NCBI RefSeq assembly: GCF_017308985.1
Contig: NZ_JADWPE010000003.1
Coordinates: forward strand, 248,001 to 312,000
Origin: Lysobacter changpingensis
Lineage (GTDB): Bacteria; Pseudomonadota; Gammaproteobacteria; Xanthomonadales; Xanthomonadaceae
Reading direction: 5' to 3'
DNA length: 64,000 nucleotides
Made by a program: the position numbers and the translations under genes. Below are positions 1 to 9,381 of the stretch, piece after piece. The notes beneath the pieces were generated by a model that saw only the letters and a list, made by a program, of their open reading frames with translations, was not told the origin of the DNA and did not search any database. Position 1 is the first letter of the stretch. Each line of letters begins with the position of its first letter.

Positions 1-1
1 C

Positions 2-94
2 GGCCCGTGCACGGCGGAGGTCACGCAACAGTCGTGGCTGATTCGAAGCGCGGAGTATGAAGCGAACGCCCCCGCGATCTTCCACAGCGGGTAA
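2..94 (+). CDS. possible 3' end of a gene cut by the window edge
   Basis: An open frame runs from the window edge to a TAA at 92-94. It gives about 30 residues with a mixed, protein-like composition ending in AIFHSG. Nothing identifies a family, and the fragment is too short to judge by codon use. It could be the C-terminus of a plus-strand gene or simply open by chance. Confidence 0.2.
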   Translation, partial: GPCTAEVTQQSWLIRSAEYEANAPAIFHSG

Positions 95-450
95 CTGCAC
101 GGCGGCGTTGCGCGGTTGAGCTGGTGGGGCTCGATCCTCTTCAGTTCGCCGATCCCGGCCTCGAGCATCGCGGACGGCGGTGCTTACGCATGAGTCGCTC
201 CTTGAGGAAGGGCTGCCTTGCGGCGGAGCCGCAAGGCTGTCGGGAGGCTCAAAACCGTGTACGGACGGCGGGCAGCTTTCCCTTTCGGGTGCTCCATGGC
301 GGCCACGCTCCCGACGCGGGAACGACTGCGTCCGGTTCGCGCCCTGGAATCATCCGGTCACAAAAAACCCACCGTGGTTACGGAGGTGAGAGCCGCTGTA
401 CAAGGAGTTGCCTCACATATTCACTCGGTCGCGTACTCCACGCGCTCTTG

Positions 451-542
451 TAGCCCGGGCAAGGCCGAAGGCCGCACCCGGGGAACGCTCGACGGACCCT
501 CACGCGAGAAGCCCCGTATGCGCGCCGCTTACCCGGGCTACG
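451..542. repeat. REP-like intergenic inverted repeat, copy 1
   Basis: The element starts with TAGCCCGGGCAAG and ends with CTTACCCGGGCTA, so its termini are inverted copies about 90 bp apart, each followed inward by a CCGGGG-type motif. The same design recurs at 21329-21418 and as a half unit at 22901-22930. Its right end supplies the TAG stop of the minus-strand lipoprotein remnant. The 95-450 stretch to its left shows no gene I can support. Confidence 0.6.
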
Positions 543-1060
543 GATGCCAATGGGCATGTAGCCAGGGCGGCACGTGAATCGGCGTCCCGGACACCTTCCC
601 GTATTCCTCGCCCCCGAACGTGTGCGAGAACCCGTGCGCGCCGCTGAAGCCCTTGTCGGACAGCTCGCCTCGATACATCGGATACGCATCGCACAGCGCC
701 GTCGACAGAAGAACAACGAGGTTTCGCCCATCCACTGCGTAAGCAGGATCGCGGAGCCGGGCTCCGTCACCGCTGACGATCTCCAGCTTCTTCCAGCTGC
801 CCGACAAACAAACCTCCTGTGGCGTTTCCGTCACGCGGAAGACGAAGGACTCCGCAATGGCGCCGCCGTTGTCGAAAGCCACGAACCTCCATTCGGCGCC
901 TGCCCGCCAGGTATCCGGTGGCGCTTCCGACGCCAGCTTCCGATAGCGCGCCTGCCTGGCTTCAAGTCTTCGTGTTCGCGTCCGGATGACAGACCGCTTC
1001 GTGTCGGGCATCCGGACAAGCCGACAACGGTCACGAACAACAGCAGCACGATCGGGGCAT
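538..1060 (-). pseudogene. conserved small lipoprotein, apparently frameshifted
   Basis: The minus strand encodes a lipoprotein-like leader (IVLLLFVTVVGLSGC, Cys at the lipobox) in one frame near 1055-1010. The plausible mature domain lies in the next frame: it runs from about 1000 (QARYRKLASEAPP) to the TAG at 538 and includes VCLSGSWKKLEIVSGD and LCDAYPMYRGEL. The two halves are not in the same frame, and the leader frame has no upstream ATG. I read this as a gene broken by a frameshift around 985-1015 and probably lacking its start. The alternative, a non-lipoprotein starting at 1098 (ATG) in the second frame, would have an arginine-rich N-terminus that looks out of frame. No family name can be given. 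A single-base sequencing error would also explain the break. Confidence 0.45.
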
Positions 1061-1149
1061 GAAGCTGCTCGCAGGAGGGCGCCGTGATGATATTCCACCG
1101 CGATCGAATGTCCGATTCGGGCCGGAAGCCGACACCATCCGGCGCCCCC

Positions 1150-2091
1150 TCACCCCACCGCCCGCCGCGCATTGCGACGCAGCACCTGCGGCGGTTGCCC
1201 GAACGCGCGCAGGAACGCCCGCCGCATGCGTTCGATGTCGGCGAATCCGGTTTCCGTCGCGACTTCGCCCATCGAATGCCGGCCCTGTTCGATCATCACG
1301 CGGGCCGCTTCCACGCGCATGTGCTCGACGGCTTTCGCGGGCGACTGGCCCGTTTCGGCGCGGAAGGCGCGACTGAACTGGCGCGGGCTCAGGTGCGCGG
1401 CATCGGCGAGTTCCTCCACGCTCAACGTCGAGTTCAGATGGCTGCGCGCGTAGGTGAGCGCGCTCTGGATGCGATCGCTCTTCGCGTCCAGTTCCAGCAA
1501 CGCCGAATGCTGCGATTGCCCGCCGCCGCGCCGGTGGTAGACGACCAGCTTCTGCGCGACCGCCCGGGCCAGTTCGATGCCGAAGTCCTTCTCGATCATG
1601 CCGAGCGCCAGGTCGATGCCGGCGCTCATGCCGGCCGATGTCCACAGCGCGCCGTCGATGATGAAGATGCGATCGTCCTCCACGATGGCGTCCGGAAACC
1701 GCGCCTGCAGATCGCGCGAATGGAACCAGTGCGTGGTCACGCGCCTGCCGTCCAGCAGCCCCGCCTCGCCGAGGATGAAGGCGCCGGTGCAGACGGATGC
1801 GATCCGTCGCACGGCGCCAGAGGCGCGGCGGATCCGCCTGACCAGCCCATCGGGGGACGCGGCCGGATGCAGCAGACCCGTCACGATCAACGTGTCGACT
1901 TTCGCGCGCGACAGCACGCGCGTTTCGATCGGAATGCCGAGCGAACTCGCGACCGCGCCGCCATGTTCGGAGAACACGCGAATCCCGTACAGCGCGTCGC
2001 CCGCGGTGGCGTTCGCGAGTTCGAACGCGGAGATCGCGGCCAGCCCCATGATCTGGAAACCAGGGGGCGCGACGAATCCGATGGTGAGCAC
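1150..2091 (-). CDS. GlxA-type AraC-family transcriptional regulator with DJ-1/PfpI domain
   Basis: A 313-residue protein with the two-domain layout of the GlxA family. Residues 1-190 form a class I glutamine-amidotransferase/DJ-1-like domain, with the nucleophile-elbow-like SVCTGAFILGEAG followed by LLDGRRVTTHW. Residues 205-313 form an AraC helix-turn-helix pair (SVEELADAAHLSPRQFSRAF, then MGEVATETGFADIERMRRAF). Family members are cytoplasmic activators and the amidotransferase domain is normally a ligand sensor. The gene is divergent from the SDR gene starting at 2215, with a 123-bp gap that must hold both promoters, so that SDR is the natural first target. Start ATG at 2091 gives the usual MLTIGFVAPPGFQ opening. 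The specific ligand cannot be read from sequence. Confidence 0.9.
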   Translation of the reverse strand: MLTIGFVAPPGFQIMGLAAISAFELANATAGDALYGIRVFSEHGGAVASSLGIPIETRVLSRAKVDTLIVTGLLHPAASPDGLVRRIRRASGAVRRIASVCTGAFILGEAGLLDGRRVTTHWFHSRDLQARFPDAIVEDDRIFIIDGALWTSAGMSAGIDLALGMIEKDFGIELARAVAQKLVVYHRRGGGQSQHSALLELDAKSDRIQSALTYARSHLNSTLSVEELADAAHLSPRQFSRAFRAETGQSPAKAVEHMRVEAARVMIEQGRHSMGEVATETGFADIERMRRAFLRAFGQPPQVLRRNARRAVG

Positions 2092-2214
2092 GGGGCGCTC
2101 CAGATGGCCGGACGCGGCATGTCCTGAAACGAGGTATATACGTCATTTAGGCCATTGGCAAGAAGGTCTACATTCCCGTTCGCCCGGCCATCGCGCCGCC
2201 CCACTGGAATCGAC

Positions 2215-3024
2215 ATGACCCCCTCCATTCATCAAGGCACCGCCCTCATCACCGGCGCGTCGTCCGGCATCGGCGCGGTGTACGCCGACCGTCTCGCGCA
2301 GGCCGGCCATGACCTGATCCTTGTCGCACGCCGCGCCGAACTGCTCCGCTCGCTCGCGCAGGACATCACGACGCGCACCGGCCGCTCGGTCGAAACGATC
2401 GCCGCCGACCTCACCCGCGCCGACGATCTCGCGCGCGTCGAATCCGTCCTGCACACCGATGCCAGCATCACGCTGCTGGTCAACAATGCCGGCGTCGGCG
2501 CCACTGCCCCGCTGCTGCGCAGCGACGTGGCCGACATGGATCGCATGATCGCGCTCAACGTCAGCGTCCCGATGCGCCTGGCCTACGCGGCGGCACCGGC
2601 GTTCGTCTCGCGCGGCGCCGGCACCATCGTCAACATCGCCTCGATCCTCGCGCTCCAGCCGGAGCTGCTCAACGGCGTGTACGGCGGCAGCAAGGCGTTC
2701 CTGCTCGCGTTGTCGCAATCGCTGCACCATGAACTCGCCGACCAGGGCGTGCGCGTGCAGGCCGTGCTGCCCGGGGCCACCGCGACCGGATTCTGGGCCG
2801 TCGCCGGCCACCCGCTCGAAGACCTGCCGCAGGACATCGTGATGTCCGCGGAGGACATGGTCGACGCCGCGCTCGCGGGACTGGCGATGGGCGAACTCGT
2901 CACCATCCCCGCCCTGCCCGACGTCGCCGACTGGAACGCATTCGAGCGCGCGCGCGAAGCGCTGCAACCCGGCTTGTCGCGCAATTCCCCTGCGGCGCGT
3001 TATCGGATCGCGCGCGCCGCCTGA
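2215..3024 (+). CDS. SDR-family NAD(P)-dependent oxidoreductase
   Basis: A 269-residue classical short-chain dehydrogenase. It shows the cofactor motif TGASSGIG near residue 14, the structural NNAG motif, an IASI segment carrying the catalytic serine position, and the YGGSK active-site Tyr/Lys pair. Substrate is not predictable; the reaction is NAD(P)(H)-dependent interconversion of an alcohol and a carbonyl in the cytoplasm. I chose the ATG at 2215 because it places the Rossmann glycine motif at the normal distance; the frame stays open upstream to 2155 but there overlaps the presumed promoter shared with the divergent GlxA-type regulator. Likely controlled by that regulator. Confidence 0.9.
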   Translation: MTPSIHQGTALITGASSGIGAVYADRLAQAGHDLILVARRAELLRSLAQDITTRTGRSVETIAADLTRADDLARVESVLHTDASITLLVNNAGVGATAPLLRSDVADMDRMIALNVSVPMRLAYAAAPAFVSRGAGTIVNIASILALQPELLNGVYGGSKAFLLALSQSLHHELADQGVRVQAVLPGATATGFWAVAGHPLEDLPQDIVMSAEDMVDAALAGLAMGELVTIPALPDVADWNAFERAREALQPGLSRNSPAARYRIARAA

Positions 3025-3069
3025 GCGGTGCTCGATGCCGCAAAGGCCCCACTACGCGGAGGAAACGCC

Positions 3070-3582
3070 ATGTTTCGACAGTCACTCCACGGCCATGAAC
3101 GCAGGCCCATCGCACGCGCGTGGCGCCTCGTTACCGCCGCGGCGCTCGGACTGGCGGCAATGGGCAGCGCGTCGGCGCAGGATGGACGAGAGGCTTCGCA
3201 ATTCGTCCCCATCGCGAACGAACCGCCGGCGGAACTGTCCGTCGAACCGCCGTTGCCCGGACCGCTAGCACGCGGCGCGGCCGTCGTCCCGTACCGGACA
3301 CGGCACTTCCGGATCCTCCCAATATTCGGCGCGGGCGCGCGGGAGGTGTCGCCACGCGCCGGACACCTTCACGTCGGCGTGGACGATCTGCCATGGCGCT
3401 GGGCCGATGCGGGCGGAAACGGTTCGGTGGTCGTGAACGGGCTGCCCGCCGGGCCGCACACGATCCACATCGAACTCGCGCTTCCGGATCACACGGTCAT
3501 CGCAGCCGGAGCGGTGCACTTCACCGTGCCGGCATCGGCGCCTTCGCCTCACGGTCCACCGCATGCTTCGAACACGCACTGA
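3070..3582 (+). CDS. DUF6130-like exported protein
   Basis: A 170-residue protein starting at ATG 3070 behind a good ribosome site (GGAGGAAA). Residues 1-36 form a long signal peptide with a basic n-region, a hydrophobic core and an ASAQ cleavage site, so the product should be periplasmic. The mature part holds HLHVGVDDLPWRWADAGG, a VVVNGLPAGPHTIHIELA stretch and a final HFTVP strand, which look like a small beta-sandwich with conserved His residues. I recognise this pattern as the DUF6130 family, from memory. It lies between an SDR and an exported alpha/beta hydrolase with gaps of 45 and 119 bp, so co-transcription is possible but not shown. Function unknown. Confidence 0.65.
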   Translation: MFRQSLHGHERRPIARAWRLVTAAALGLAAMGSASAQDGREASQFVPIANEPPAELSVEPPLPGPLARGAAVVPYRTRHFRILPIFGAGAREVSPRAGHLHVGVDDLPWRWADAGGNGSVVVNGLPAGPHTIHIELALPDHTVIAAGAVHFTVPASAPSPHGPPHASNTH

Positions 3583-3701
3583 GCGACCAACGCGCGCTCC
3601 AGCATCCTGCGTACGCGACGATACGAAACAGGCGCGCGGCGGACATCTCAGGCCGCACGCGCAGCGTTGAATCGGAACTCCAGTCATCAGGATCCGCCGA
3701 C

Positions 3702-4631
3702 ATGAAACTCGCCACCCTCTTGCTCGCGACCGTCGTCACAGGCGTCACGCCTGCCGACGCCGACGCCGCGCCACCCGCCGAAACCGGATTCGTCCGCCTC
3801 GACGAGGACATCACCCTGCGCCACCTCGTCGTACGCAACCCGCATGCGAAAGGCGCCGTGCTGTTCCTGCACGGATTCCCGGAAAGCAGCCTCGCCTTCC
3901 GGGACATCGCCATGCGCCTGGGCGACGACTACGAAGTGCACGCGTTCGACTGGCCGGGATACGGGCAGTCCTCGCGCCCTCCGGCGGAGCGTTTCAGCTA
4001 CGCGCCGGCCGACTACGCGCGCGTTCTCGGTGACTACATCGAGCACGAGCGCATCGACACCGCGAACCTGACGATCTACGCCACCGACATCGGCGCGCTG
4101 CCGGCGCTGCTGCTGGCACTGGACAAACCGGAGATCGCGCGACGCATCATCGTCGGCGATTTCGCCCCGTTCGACCGGCCGCACTACATGTACGAGAGCC
4201 TGCGCGCCCTCAAGACGCCCACCGGCGCCGGGCCCACGCGCGCGGCGATGAACGCGAACCGCGCGGAGATCCTCGCCAACTTCCATCGCCGCGATCTTCC
4301 GTCGGAAGCGCAGTACGAACTGCCTGCCGACTTCGCCAGCGACATCGCGAAGAACTGGAACCGCGACGGGATCACGACCGCCGACGCCTTCGCCCACTAC
4401 TACGCCCACTTCACCCGCGACCAGCGGCTCTTCGAAGCGAACATCGCCCGCCTGAAGACGCCGGTGCGCGTCGTCTGGGGCGAGCGCGACATCTACATCC
4501 GGCCGGACATGGGCAAGGAGTTCGCCGAGAAGGCCGGTTTGAAGTTCGACGTGCTGCACGGCATCGGCCACTATCCGCACCTGCAGGATCCGCGGCGCAC
4601 CGCCGAGGAAGTGCGCGCTTCGTTCCGCTGA
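3702..4631 (+). CDS. alpha/beta hydrolase, epoxide hydrolase/haloalkane dehalogenase-like, exported
   Basis: A 309-residue alpha/beta-hydrolase. The oxyanion-hole segment HGFPES and the nucleophile elbow YATDIGALP (Asp in place of Ser) are the marks of epoxide hydrolases and haloalkane dehalogenases. The WGERDIYI and GIGHYPHLQDP segments supply the acid and base. A lid region lies around residues 150-230. The N-terminus MKLATLLLATVVTGVTPADA looks like a signal peptide, so the enzyme probably acts in the periplasm. Start ATG 3702 was chosen because it creates this leader; the same frame extends upstream without a credible start. Substrate unknown: epoxide opening is more likely than dehalogenation given the HGFPES motif. 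The gene converges on arcA, 31 bp away. Confidence 0.85.
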   Translation: MKLATLLLATVVTGVTPADADAAPPAETGFVRLDEDITLRHLVVRNPHAKGAVLFLHGFPESSLAFRDIAMRLGDDYEVHAFDWPGYGQSSRPPAERFSYAPADYARVLGDYIEHERIDTANLTIYATDIGALPALLLALDKPEIARRIIVGDFAPFDRPHYMYESLRALKTPTGAGPTRAAMNANRAEILANFHRRDLPSEAQYELPADFASDIAKNWNRDGITTADAFAHYYAHFTRDQRLFEANIARLKTPVRVVWGERDIYIRPDMGKEFAEKAGLKFDVLHGIGHYPHLQDPRRTAEEVRASFR

Positions 4632-4662
4632 AATCTGCGCGCGAAGCCGCGTCGGGCCTTCC

Positions 4663-5916
4663 TCAGTAATCCACCGGATCGCGCATGATCGGACACGTCA
4701 TGCAGTGTCCGCCGCCGCGTCCGCGACCGAGTTCGGCGCCGACGATGGTGATGACTTCGATGCCGTGCTTGCGCAGCAGCGTGTTCGTGTACGTGTTGCG
4801 ATCGTACGCGTACACGACGCCGGGCGACGCGCAGACGAGGTTCGCGCCGCTGTCCCACTGCGTACGTTCCTGCTGGTACGTGGTGCCGCCGGTTTCGATC
4901 ACGCGCAGCGCCTTCAGGCCCAGCGCTTCGGCGACGACGTCGACGAAGGGCCTGCTTTCGCGATGCAGTTCGATGCCGCTGGGATGATCGCTCGGCCGGT
5001 ACGAGAACGTGCGCACCTGGCTGATGAATTCCGGCGCGAGCAGCACCACGTCGCGATCGGCGAAGGTGAACACCGTGTCCAGGTGCATCGCCGTGCGCAT
5101 CTTCGGGATCACCGCGACGATCACGCGTTCGGCCGCCTTCTTGGCGAACAGCGTGGCCGCGAGCTGGCTGATCGCCTGCCGCGACGTGCGCTCGCTCATG
5201 CCGATGAGCACGTTGCCCCGTCCGATCGGCATGACGTCGCCGCCTTCCAGCGTCGCCAGTCCGTGATCGACCAGCGGATCGCCCCACCACACGTTGACCT
5301 TGCCGACGAAGTCCGGGTGGAACTTGTAGATCGCCGTGGCGAGGATGGTTTCCTCGTGGCGCGCGGCCCAGTACAGCGGATTGAGCGTCACGCCGCCGTA
5401 GATCCAGCACGTGGTGTCGCGCGTGTAGAGCGTGTTCGGCAGCGGCTGCAGCAGGTATTCGGTCTGGCCGACGGCTTCGTGCACGATCTTCAGCACGTCG
5501 CTTCCGAGCTTCTCCGGGAATTCCTCCACCGACAATCCGCCGATCAGCGTCTCGGCGAGTTCGCGCGATTCCATGCCATCCAGGCAGCTGCGGATCTCGT
5601 CGACCAGTTCGAGACCGACCTGGTCCGGCACGATCTGGTTGTCGAGCACCCACTTGCGCGCTTCCGGAATCGCCATCGTGGCGGCGAGCAGGTTGTGCAT
5701 CTCCACCACGTCGATGCCGCGATCGCGCATCTTCATCACGAAGTCGGCATGGTCGCGCTTGGCGTTGTCCACCCACAGCACGTCGTCGAACAGCAGGCGC
5801 TCGCGGTTGGTCGGCGTGAGGCGCTGGTGCGGACGGCCGGGCGAGCACACCATCACCTTGCGAAGCGTGCCGACTTCCGAATGCACTCCGAACTTCAGGT
5901 CTGCGGCGACGGCCAT
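4663..5916 (-). CDS. arcA: arginine deiminase
   Basis: A 417-residue protein matching arginine deiminase in length and motifs: an N-terminal [19 protein letters not shown], an internal [12 protein letters not shown], a [10 protein letters not shown] segment, a HLDTVFTF segment and a C-terminal [10 protein letters not shown] with the nucleophilic cysteine at residue 405. The reaction hydrolyses L-arginine to L-citrulline and ammonia in the cytoplasm. It lies 17 bp downstream of the antiporter gene arcD, so they form an arcDA operon. The next two enzymes of the pathway, ornithine carbamoyltransferase and carbamate kinase, are not next to it here. The ATP-yielding steps must be encoded elsewhere, or the pair may serve acid tolerance or citrulline export instead. 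Confidence 0.96.
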   Translation of the reverse strand: MAVAADLKFGVHSEVGTLRKVMVCSPGRPHQRLTPTNRERLLFDDVLWVDNAKRDHADFVMKMRDRGIDVVEMHNLLAATMAIPEARKWVLDNQIVPDQVGLELVDEIRSCLDGMESRELAETLIGGLSVEEFPEKLGSDVLKIVHEAVGQTEYLLQPLPNTLYTRDTTCWIYGGVTLNPLYWAARHEETILATAIYKFHPDFVGKVNVWWGDPLVDHGLATLEGGDVMPIGRGNVLIGMSERTSRQAISQLAATLFAKKAAERVIVAVIPKMRTAMHLDTVFTFADRDVVLLAPEFISQVRTFSYRPSDHPSGIELHRESRPFVDVVAEALGLKALRVIETGGTTYQQERTQWDSGANLVCASPGVVYAYDRNTYTNTLLRKHGIEVITIVGAELGRGRGGGHCMTCPIMRDPVDY

Positions 5917-5933
5917 GGCCAAGCCTCCTGCTC

Positions 5934-7352
5934 TCAGATGGTGATGTAGCCCGTGGCGAGCCACCAGATGCCGACGATCGCGCCCAGCAGCGCTGCGGCG
6001 AAGATCACCCAGTCGGACACGCGCGTGAACACCGCCACGCCCTGCTCGCGCCGCGCCCACACGTAAAGCGCGGTGCCTGGTGCGTACAGCACCGCCGACA
6101 GCACGATGAACTTCAGGCCGCCGGCGAAGAGCAGGAAGATCGTGTAGACCGTTGCCAGCGTCGCGATGAACAGGTCGCGTCCGCGACGTTCGCCATGCGC
6201 GTAACCTTCGCCCCGCCGCGACACCATGAAGCCGTATCCCGCGACCAGCAGCAGCGGGATCAGCGACATCGCGCTGGTGAGATTCAGCATCAGCGCGAAC
6301 GCGTCGCGCGACCAGTACGTCGTGACGACGATGATCTGCACGACGATGTTCGTCGCCCACAGTGCGCTGGACGGCACCCTGTTCGCGTTCTCCGTCGCGA
6401 ACACGCGCGGCATGTCGCGGTTGTTCGCGGCGGCGAACAGCACTTCGGCGCAGATCAGCGACCATGCGAGGTACGCGCCGAGCACCGAGATCAGCAGGCC
6501 GATGCTCACGAACACCCCGCCCCACGGCCCGACCACGGCCTCCAGCGCCGCCGCCATGGAGGGCTGCCGCATGCCGGCGACGTCGGAACGCTCCAGCACC
6601 GCGTACGGCAGCAGCGTCACCAGCACCATCAACGTGGTGACGATGAAGAAGCCGGAGATCGTGGCGAAGCCGACGTCCTCGCGCTTGAGCGCGTAACGCG
6701 AGTACACGCTCGCGCCCTCGATGCCGAGGAAGACGAACACGGTGACCAGCATCGTCGCGCGCACCTGTTCGAACACGCTGCCGGCGAGCCCGCCGCCGTA
6801 GAAGTTGAAGCGGAACATGTCGGCCTTGAACAGGAAGGCCAGGATGACGATGAACACGACGATCGGAATGACCTTGGCGATCGTCACGATCTTGTTGATC
6901 GCCGCCGCCTGCTGCACGCCGCGCAGGATCATGAAGTGGAACGCCCAGATGCCGACCGACGCCACCGCGATCGCGATCACCGTGTTTCCGTCGCCGAACA
7001 CCGGGAAGAACGCGCCCAGCGTGGACTTGATCAGCACCCAGTACGACACGTTGCCGATGCAGCTGCCGATCCAGTAACCGAACGCGGACAGGAAGCCGGG
7101 GTAATCGCCGAAGCCTTCCTTCGCATAGGCGAAGACGCCGGCGTCGAGTTCGGGCTTGCGTTCGGCCAGCGCCTGGAAGACACGCGCGAGCATGAACATG
7201 CCGGTGCCGGCGATGAGCCAGGCGATGACCGCGCCGAGCGGTCCGGTGGCGCCGGCGAAGGTGCGCGGCAGCGAGAAGATGCCGGCGCCGACCATCCCGC
7301 CGACCACCATCGCGGTCAGCTGTGCCCGCGACATCTTCTGGGCAGACGCCAT
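5934..7352 (-). CDS. arcD: arginine/ornithine antiporter-type APC permease
   Basis: A 472-residue, roughly 12-13-span inner-membrane permease of the APC superfamily. The first helix region carries [18 protein letters not shown], the glycine-rich segment that binds the amino-acid backbone in this family. Its position directly upstream of arcA supports an arginine import role, by exchange with ornithine or citrulline. Start ATG 7352 (MASAQKM) is preferred to the TTG six codons upstream. The 243-bp gap to the divergent TPR/barrel gene holds the arcDA promoter and a perfect palindrome at 7503-7520. No clear FNR/ANR box (TTGAT-N4-ATCAA) was seen in that gap. Confidence 0.88.
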   Translation of the reverse strand: MASAQKMSRAQLTAMVVGGMVGAGIFSLPRTFAGATGPLGAVIAWLIAGTGMFMLARVFQALAERKPELDAGVFAYAKEGFGDYPGFLSAFGYWIGSCIGNVSYWVLIKSTLGAFFPVFGDGNTVIAIAVASVGIWAFHFMILRGVQQAAAINKIVTIAKVIPIVVFIVILAFLFKADMFRFNFYGGGLAGSVFEQVRATMLVTVFVFLGIEGASVYSRYALKREDVGFATISGFFIVTTLMVLVTLLPYAVLERSDVAGMRQPSMAAALEAVVGPWGGVFVSIGLLISVLGAYLAWSLICAEVLFAAANNRDMPRVFATENANRVPSSALWATNIVVQIIVVTTYWSRDAFALMLNLTSAMSLIPLLLVAGYGFMVSRRGEGYAHGERRGRDLFIATLATVYTIFLLFAGGLKFIVLSAVLYAPGTALYVWARREQGVAVFTRVSDWVIFAAALLGAIVGIWWLATGYITI

Positions 7353-7502
7353 GGCGCAACATCCTGTCAAGGCCGCTGGAGGCGCAGCGGAGCCGACGAT
7401 GGCGTGGTGGCCGTCATGGAGTCGTGAAGGCGGCGTGCACGCGCCGGAGGTCTCCAGTGAACGCGGCCACGGTTCGTTAATGCGCGATGCGGTGCTTCTT
7501 CC

Positions 7503-7520
7503 CGACGCGTTGACGCGTCG
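7503..7520. promoter_or_regulatory. perfect palindrome in a divergent promoter region
   Basis: CGACGCGT-TG-ACGCGTCG is a perfect 8-bp inverted repeat with a 2-bp spacer. It sits between arcD (start 7352, minus) and the TPR/barrel gene (start 7596, plus). The short spacer favours a protein-binding operator over an RNA hairpin. No regulator can be assigned. Confidence 0.35.
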
Positions 7521-7595
7521 TTAACGCAAGCACCCGCCACAGTGCCCGCGCGCGCGACGGACTGGCGCATCGAGCCGGTGCGGCAAGGAGGAGCC

Positions 7596-8936
7596 ATGCG
7601 ACGTCCCCGCGGATCACCCGCCGTACGGCGCCGCCACCGGAAGCTTCGTCTCGCGGCGTGCATCGCGCTGCTCGCAACCGCCATGGCGTCGAATGCGCAG
7701 GACGACGCGCTTTCCAGCGCGGAGGAGATGCTCGCGCATTACCAGTACGCGCAAGCGATCGAATTGCTGGAGCCGATGGAACCGACCCGATCCGACGATG
7801 CGAGATTCCTGTACCTGCTCGGTCGTGCCGCGCTGGGCACCGGCGATACGGAACGCGCGCGCGTGGCGCTGGAACGCAGCATCGAGCTCGATCCCGACAG
7901 CGCCAGCGCGCATCTCGCGCTGGGTCGCGCATATCACGCACGCGGCGAGCACGCGAACGCGCGCAACCAGTTCGAAGTGGCCCTGCATTTCGAGAACCTG
8001 CCCCCCGATCTGCTGACACAGGTACGGATCTACGACGAGGCGGCGCGCCAGGCCCTGGAGGAAGGACGCCGGACCACCGCCTTCGGCTACGCGGCCACGG
8101 GCATCGGCCGCTATCGCGTGAATTCCACGCGCGGCACCAACGCGCTGGGCGGCGGCGATCGTCGCGAAACCTTCTACAACCTGCGCGTCGGCGGCGGGCT
8201 GAGCCACTCGCTCGCCAACGACACCGCACTCGACGCGACGCTCGACTATCGCCATCGCGAATACGACGCCGGATCGCGCGACGACCGCGACCTGCGCTGG
8301 AGTTTCGCCGCCAGCCACGGCTTCGACGACAGCCGCCTTTCCGGCGGACTTCGTGGGCGCGTGAGTTATCGCGGCAATGGCGACTATCGCAACGACGTCG
8401 CCGGCTTCATCGATTACCGGCACAATCTGGACGTAAAGTCGCAACTGACGACCGGGCTGTCCGTGCAGCGCCGGCGTTATCCCCAAGGTCCGCTGCGCGC
8501 GCGCAGCCGCACCACCACGATCGCGAACGTCGGCTGGTCGCGCTCGTTCAACGATGGCGCGGCGAACTTCGGCATCACCGCGCACGCCGGGCGCAACACC
8601 GCGACCTCGCGACCCGATGGCGATTCGGACGTGTTCGGCGCCACCGCGAGCCTGGACTGGACCTTCGGCGACACGCTCGACGCGTTCGTCTACGTGTGGT
8701 GGGAGCGCGACGACTACAACACCGACCGCTTGCATTTCCATCCGGACGCGGTGGACGAGGAGGCGATCTTCCGCCGCGAGGACAATCTGTACGAAGGCGG
8801 CGCCGGGCTGGTGTGGGCGTTCACGACGACGTGGACGCTGCGGCCGGAACTGCTCTACATCCGCGACCAGAGCAACGCGGTCGCCTTCAACTACAGCTCG
8901 ACGGAGGTGTGGCTGAATGTGCGCAAGGATTTCTGA
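7596..8936 (+). CDS. TPR plus outer-membrane beta-barrel protein (Slam-like architecture)
   Basis: A 446-residue exported protein behind a strong ribosome site (AAGGAGGAG). Residues 1-35 form a signal peptide (basic start, hydrophobic core, ASNAQ). Residues 38-150 hold TPR-like helical repeats (LLGRAALGTGDTERARVALE, then LALGRAYHARGEHANARNQF). Residues 165-446 consist of alternating hydrophobic/polar beta strands and end in a C-terminal Phe, as outer-membrane barrels do. A periplasmic TPR region followed by a barrel is the layout of the surface lipoprotein assembly modifier (Slam) family; this match is by architecture, not by a diagnostic motif. The next gene overlaps by 20 bp and encodes a lipoprotein, a plausible client or partner. 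Alternative: an uncharacterised porin-like protein with a TPR head. Confidence 0.7.
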   Translation: MRRPRGSPAVRRRHRKLRLAACIALLATAMASNAQDDALSSAEEMLAHYQYAQAIELLEPMEPTRSDDARFLYLLGRAALGTGDTERARVALERSIELDPDSASAHLALGRAYHARGEHANARNQFEVALHFENLPPDLLTQVRIYDEAARQALEEGRRTTAFGYAATGIGRYRVNSTRGTNALGGGDRRETFYNLRVGGGLSHSLANDTALDATLDYRHREYDAGSRDDRDLRWSFAASHGFDDSRLSGGLRGRVSYRGNGDYRNDVAGFIDYRHNLDVKSQLTTGLSVQRRRYPQGPLRARSRTTTIANVGWSRSFNDGAANFGITAHAGRNTATSRPDGDSDVFGATASLDWTFGDTLDAFVYVWWERDDYNTDRLHFHPDAVDEEAIFRREDNLYEGGAGLVWAFTTTWTLRPELLYIRDQSNAVAFNYSSTEVWLNVRKDF

Positions 8937-9381
8937 GGCGCTTCCGGCAATCGCCGCATGCGCGTCGCTCGCGCTGCTGTGCGCGTGCGCGCATGCGCCG
9001 GTCGATCCGCGCGAGCGTCTGGCGCAGTACCGCGCGAACGCGGGCAGCCCGGTCGCGAGCATCGAATACGTGCGCAACATGCGCTGGCAGGCGCTCGGCG
9101 ACCAGGCGATGGCGGTGTGGCCACGGCGCGATTCGGGCTTCCTGGTGGAGTTCGCCTCGCCCTGCCCCGGCCTCGGCGAGGCCCGTTCGATCCAGATCAC
9201 CCGCGCGGAAGGCCGCGTGCGCGCGCGTCAGGATTCGGTGCGCGTGGTTTCGCTGGCCGGCGCGCCGCCGATGCAGCGCGCTCCCTGTCCCATCCTGCTG
9301 ATCCGGCCCATCGGCGAACCTGCCGGCGACATGCCGGACGGGCTTCGCGGACTCGATCCGTCCGAAGGAACCGCACCATGA
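8917..9381 (+). CDS. DUF6491-like lipoprotein, paralogue 1
   Basis: A 154-residue protein with a lipoprotein signal peptide (LALLCACAH, lipid-modified Cys near residue 24). The mature domain opens with DPRERLAQYRANAGSPVASI and continues RWQALGDQAMAVWPRRDSGFLVEF, with a later Cys pair. The gene at 13689 encodes the same pattern (DRLALYRQHAGAPVMSF, WTPLGDQALAVW), so the two are paralogues; I recognise it as DUF6491. It starts inside the end of the barrel gene, with the ribosome site ACGGAGGTG within that gene, so translation is coupled. The next gene overlaps by an ATGA. Probably periplasmic or surface anchored; function unknown. Confidence 0.75.
   Translation: MCARISEALPAIAACASLALLCACAHAPVDPRERLAQYRANAGSPVASIEYVRNMRWQALGDQAMAVWPRRDSGFLVEFASPCPGLGEARSIQITRAEGRVRARQDSVRVVSLAGAPPMQRAPCPILLIRPIGEPAGDMPDGLRGLDPSEGTAP

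Noticed and set aside
1084-2127. Plus-strand frame of 347 codons opposite the GlxA-type regulator
   Set aside because: Antisense shadow: His/Arg/Asp-rich with no recognisable motif, while the minus strand has a complete two-domain regulator.
4663-7362. An 899-codon minus-strand frame joining an arginine-rich N-terminal half to arginine deiminase
   Set aside because: The upstream half is the out-of-frame reading of arcD. ArcA starts at ATG 5916 with the normal N-terminus, so no fusion exists.
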